Origin: Alphaproteobacteria bacterium
GTDB taxonomy: Bacteria; Pseudomonadota; Alphaproteobacteria; Rs-D84
Length of the DNA: 21,401 nt
Assembly: GCA_029051085.1 (NCBI GenBank)
Contig: JAIDLK010000060.1
Span: forward strand, 1 to 21,401
Direction of reading: 5' to 3'
In this document: positions 20,796 through 21,401 of the stretch, piece after piece
Layout of the letters: each line of letters opens with the position of its first letter
How positions within the stretch are numbered: position 1 is the first letter of the stretch
The notes under the pieces: model-generated
The model's input: the letters and a program-made list of their open reading frames with translations, nothing else
What the model was told of the DNA's origin: nothing
Database searches by the model: none
Program-made: the position numbers and the translations under genes

Positions 20796-20824
20796 AATAT
20801 AGCGTAAAACAGCCCTGATTTCAA
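20796..20824 (-). promoter_or_regulatory. Promoter of trcR (and possibly rpoD)
   Basis: Minus strand TTGAAA (20824-20819), 17 bases, TATATT (20801-20796), 25 bases before the trcR ATG, leaving room for the ribosome binding site. It lies between cysS and trcR. Confidence 0.72.
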
Positions 20825-20831
20825 GAATAAA

Positions 20832-21401
20832 TTATGCCTTTTTAACGATTTTTACCCCGTCTTTGGTATCAATAACGCTCCAGCCGGCCTCTTCTATTTG
20901 CGTACGCAAGGCATCGGCCCGGGCCCAATCACGCGCGGATTTAGCCGCCGAGCGCGCATCCGCCATAGCCAATATCTCGGCCGGAACGGCGGCGTTTTCA
21001 AGGCTTAACTGCTTTTTTGCGGCATCAACCAAGCGCAGCCCCAGCAGGCGGTCTATGAATTCCAGCAAGGCCTGTTTGGTGGCGGCATTGATTGTCGGAT
21101 TCTTTATCAATTCCTGAACAAAGACAAGTGCTTCGGCGGTTTTTAAATTATCAGACACGGCCCCCAGTATTTTATCGTGCCATTCATCAAAGACCACCGA
21201 GTCCAGCGTGCCTTGGTTTTGTGCAGATATAATTTCTGCGGCGCGACGGACCATGTTTTTATAACCGTTTGATGCGGCATCAAGTCCATCCCAAGAGAAC
21301 GCCAGCTGGGACTGGTAATGACCCCTCAACAGCATATATCGATACGCCATCGGATCATAGCCGCGATTTTTCAAAACGGAAAGCGTCAAAAACTCCCCGC
21401 T
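20832..21401 (-). CDS. cysS: Cysteine--tRNA ligase, C-terminal part (partial)
   Basis: The reading frame is open to the window edge, so the gene starts beyond 21401; 189 residues of the C-terminal part are visible. The first residues, S-G-E-F-L-T-L, followed by G-Y-D-P-M-A-Y-R-Y-M-L-L-R-G-H-Y and L-A-F-S-W-D-G-L-D-A-A, match the region after the KMSKS loop in class I cysteinyl-tRNA synthetases (S-x-G-N-F-x-T-L, then the stem-contact helices). The C terminus has the usual R-D-W-A-R-A-D-A-L-R-x-x-I-x-x-x-G-W-x-V-x-D-x-K-D-G motif. The enzyme charges tRNA-Cys in the cytosol. The catalytic zinc-binding part is outside the window. Confidence 0.93.
   Translation of the reverse strand, partial: SGEFLTLSVLKNRGYDPMAYRYMLLRGHYQSQLAFSWDGLDAASNGYKNMVRRAAEIISAQNQGTLDSVVFDEWHDKILGAVSDNLKTAEALVFVQELIKNPTINAATKQALLEFIDRLLGLRLVDAAKKQLSLENAAVPAEILAMADARSAAKSARDWARADALRTQIEEAGWSVIDTKDGVKIVKKA

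Overview
The window looks like chromosomal DNA from an alphaproteobacterium of moderate GC content, probably an uncultured host-associated one. The evidence is lineage-typical genes among housekeeping genes: a DUF2155 protein, the DUF1013 cell-cycle regulator TrcR next to rpoD, and an AddA-type helicase of alphaproteobacterial style. The genus cannot be named from the sequence alone.

Left part (1-6364). The end of rplS (ribosomal protein L19) runs into a terminator shared with a leftward pair, an orphan AbiEii-like nucleotidyltransferase and a small metallophosphoesterase. Divergently, a tightly packed rightward cluster encodes a DUF2155 periplasmic protein, two unrecognised small proteins (one membrane-anchored), a DUF1460 amidase-like lipoprotein and TsaD (tRNA t6A synthesis). 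A YunG-like putative cysteine hydrolase with its own leaderless promoter follows, then XseA (exonuclease VII large subunit).

Middle part (6365-14069). A 312-base non-coding leader precedes two small secreted cysteine-rich proteins. Leftward DNA-repair genes follow: recN, a stand-alone PD-(D/E)XK nuclease module, and an addA that lacks that module. A divergent gene encodes a membrane-anchored coiled-coil protein.

Right part (14070-21401). A second leader plus two cysteine-rich secreted proteins, a leftward autotransporter-like outer-membrane protein, a divergent guanylate-kinase-like protein, and a third leader plus one longer cysteine-rich secreted protein form an accessory surface/secretion island. 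Housekeeping resumes leftward with rpoD, trcR and the 3' part of cysS.

The most interesting signal is the leader, present three times (about 6372-6676 +, 14078-14349 +, 18104-17834 -). Each copy has a sigma-70-like promoter; a conserved RNA of about 90-105 nt (5' hairpin, a GGGG/CC pair, a GCGTC core, a GGCGC/GCGCC hairpin with a U-tract); then a switch in which one strand (b) can pair with an upstream strand (a1) or a downstream strand (a2). The a2 strand runs by 2-3 nt into a second terminator, and the Shine-Dalgarno sequence is complementary to a1/a2. All three copies drive secreted cysteine-rich proteins whose C-terminal module is shared. This looks like a lineage-specific regulatory RNA/secreted-protein system that I cannot match to a known riboswitch class. 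Leaderless promoters are also frequent here (1622, 1707, 4616, 8963).
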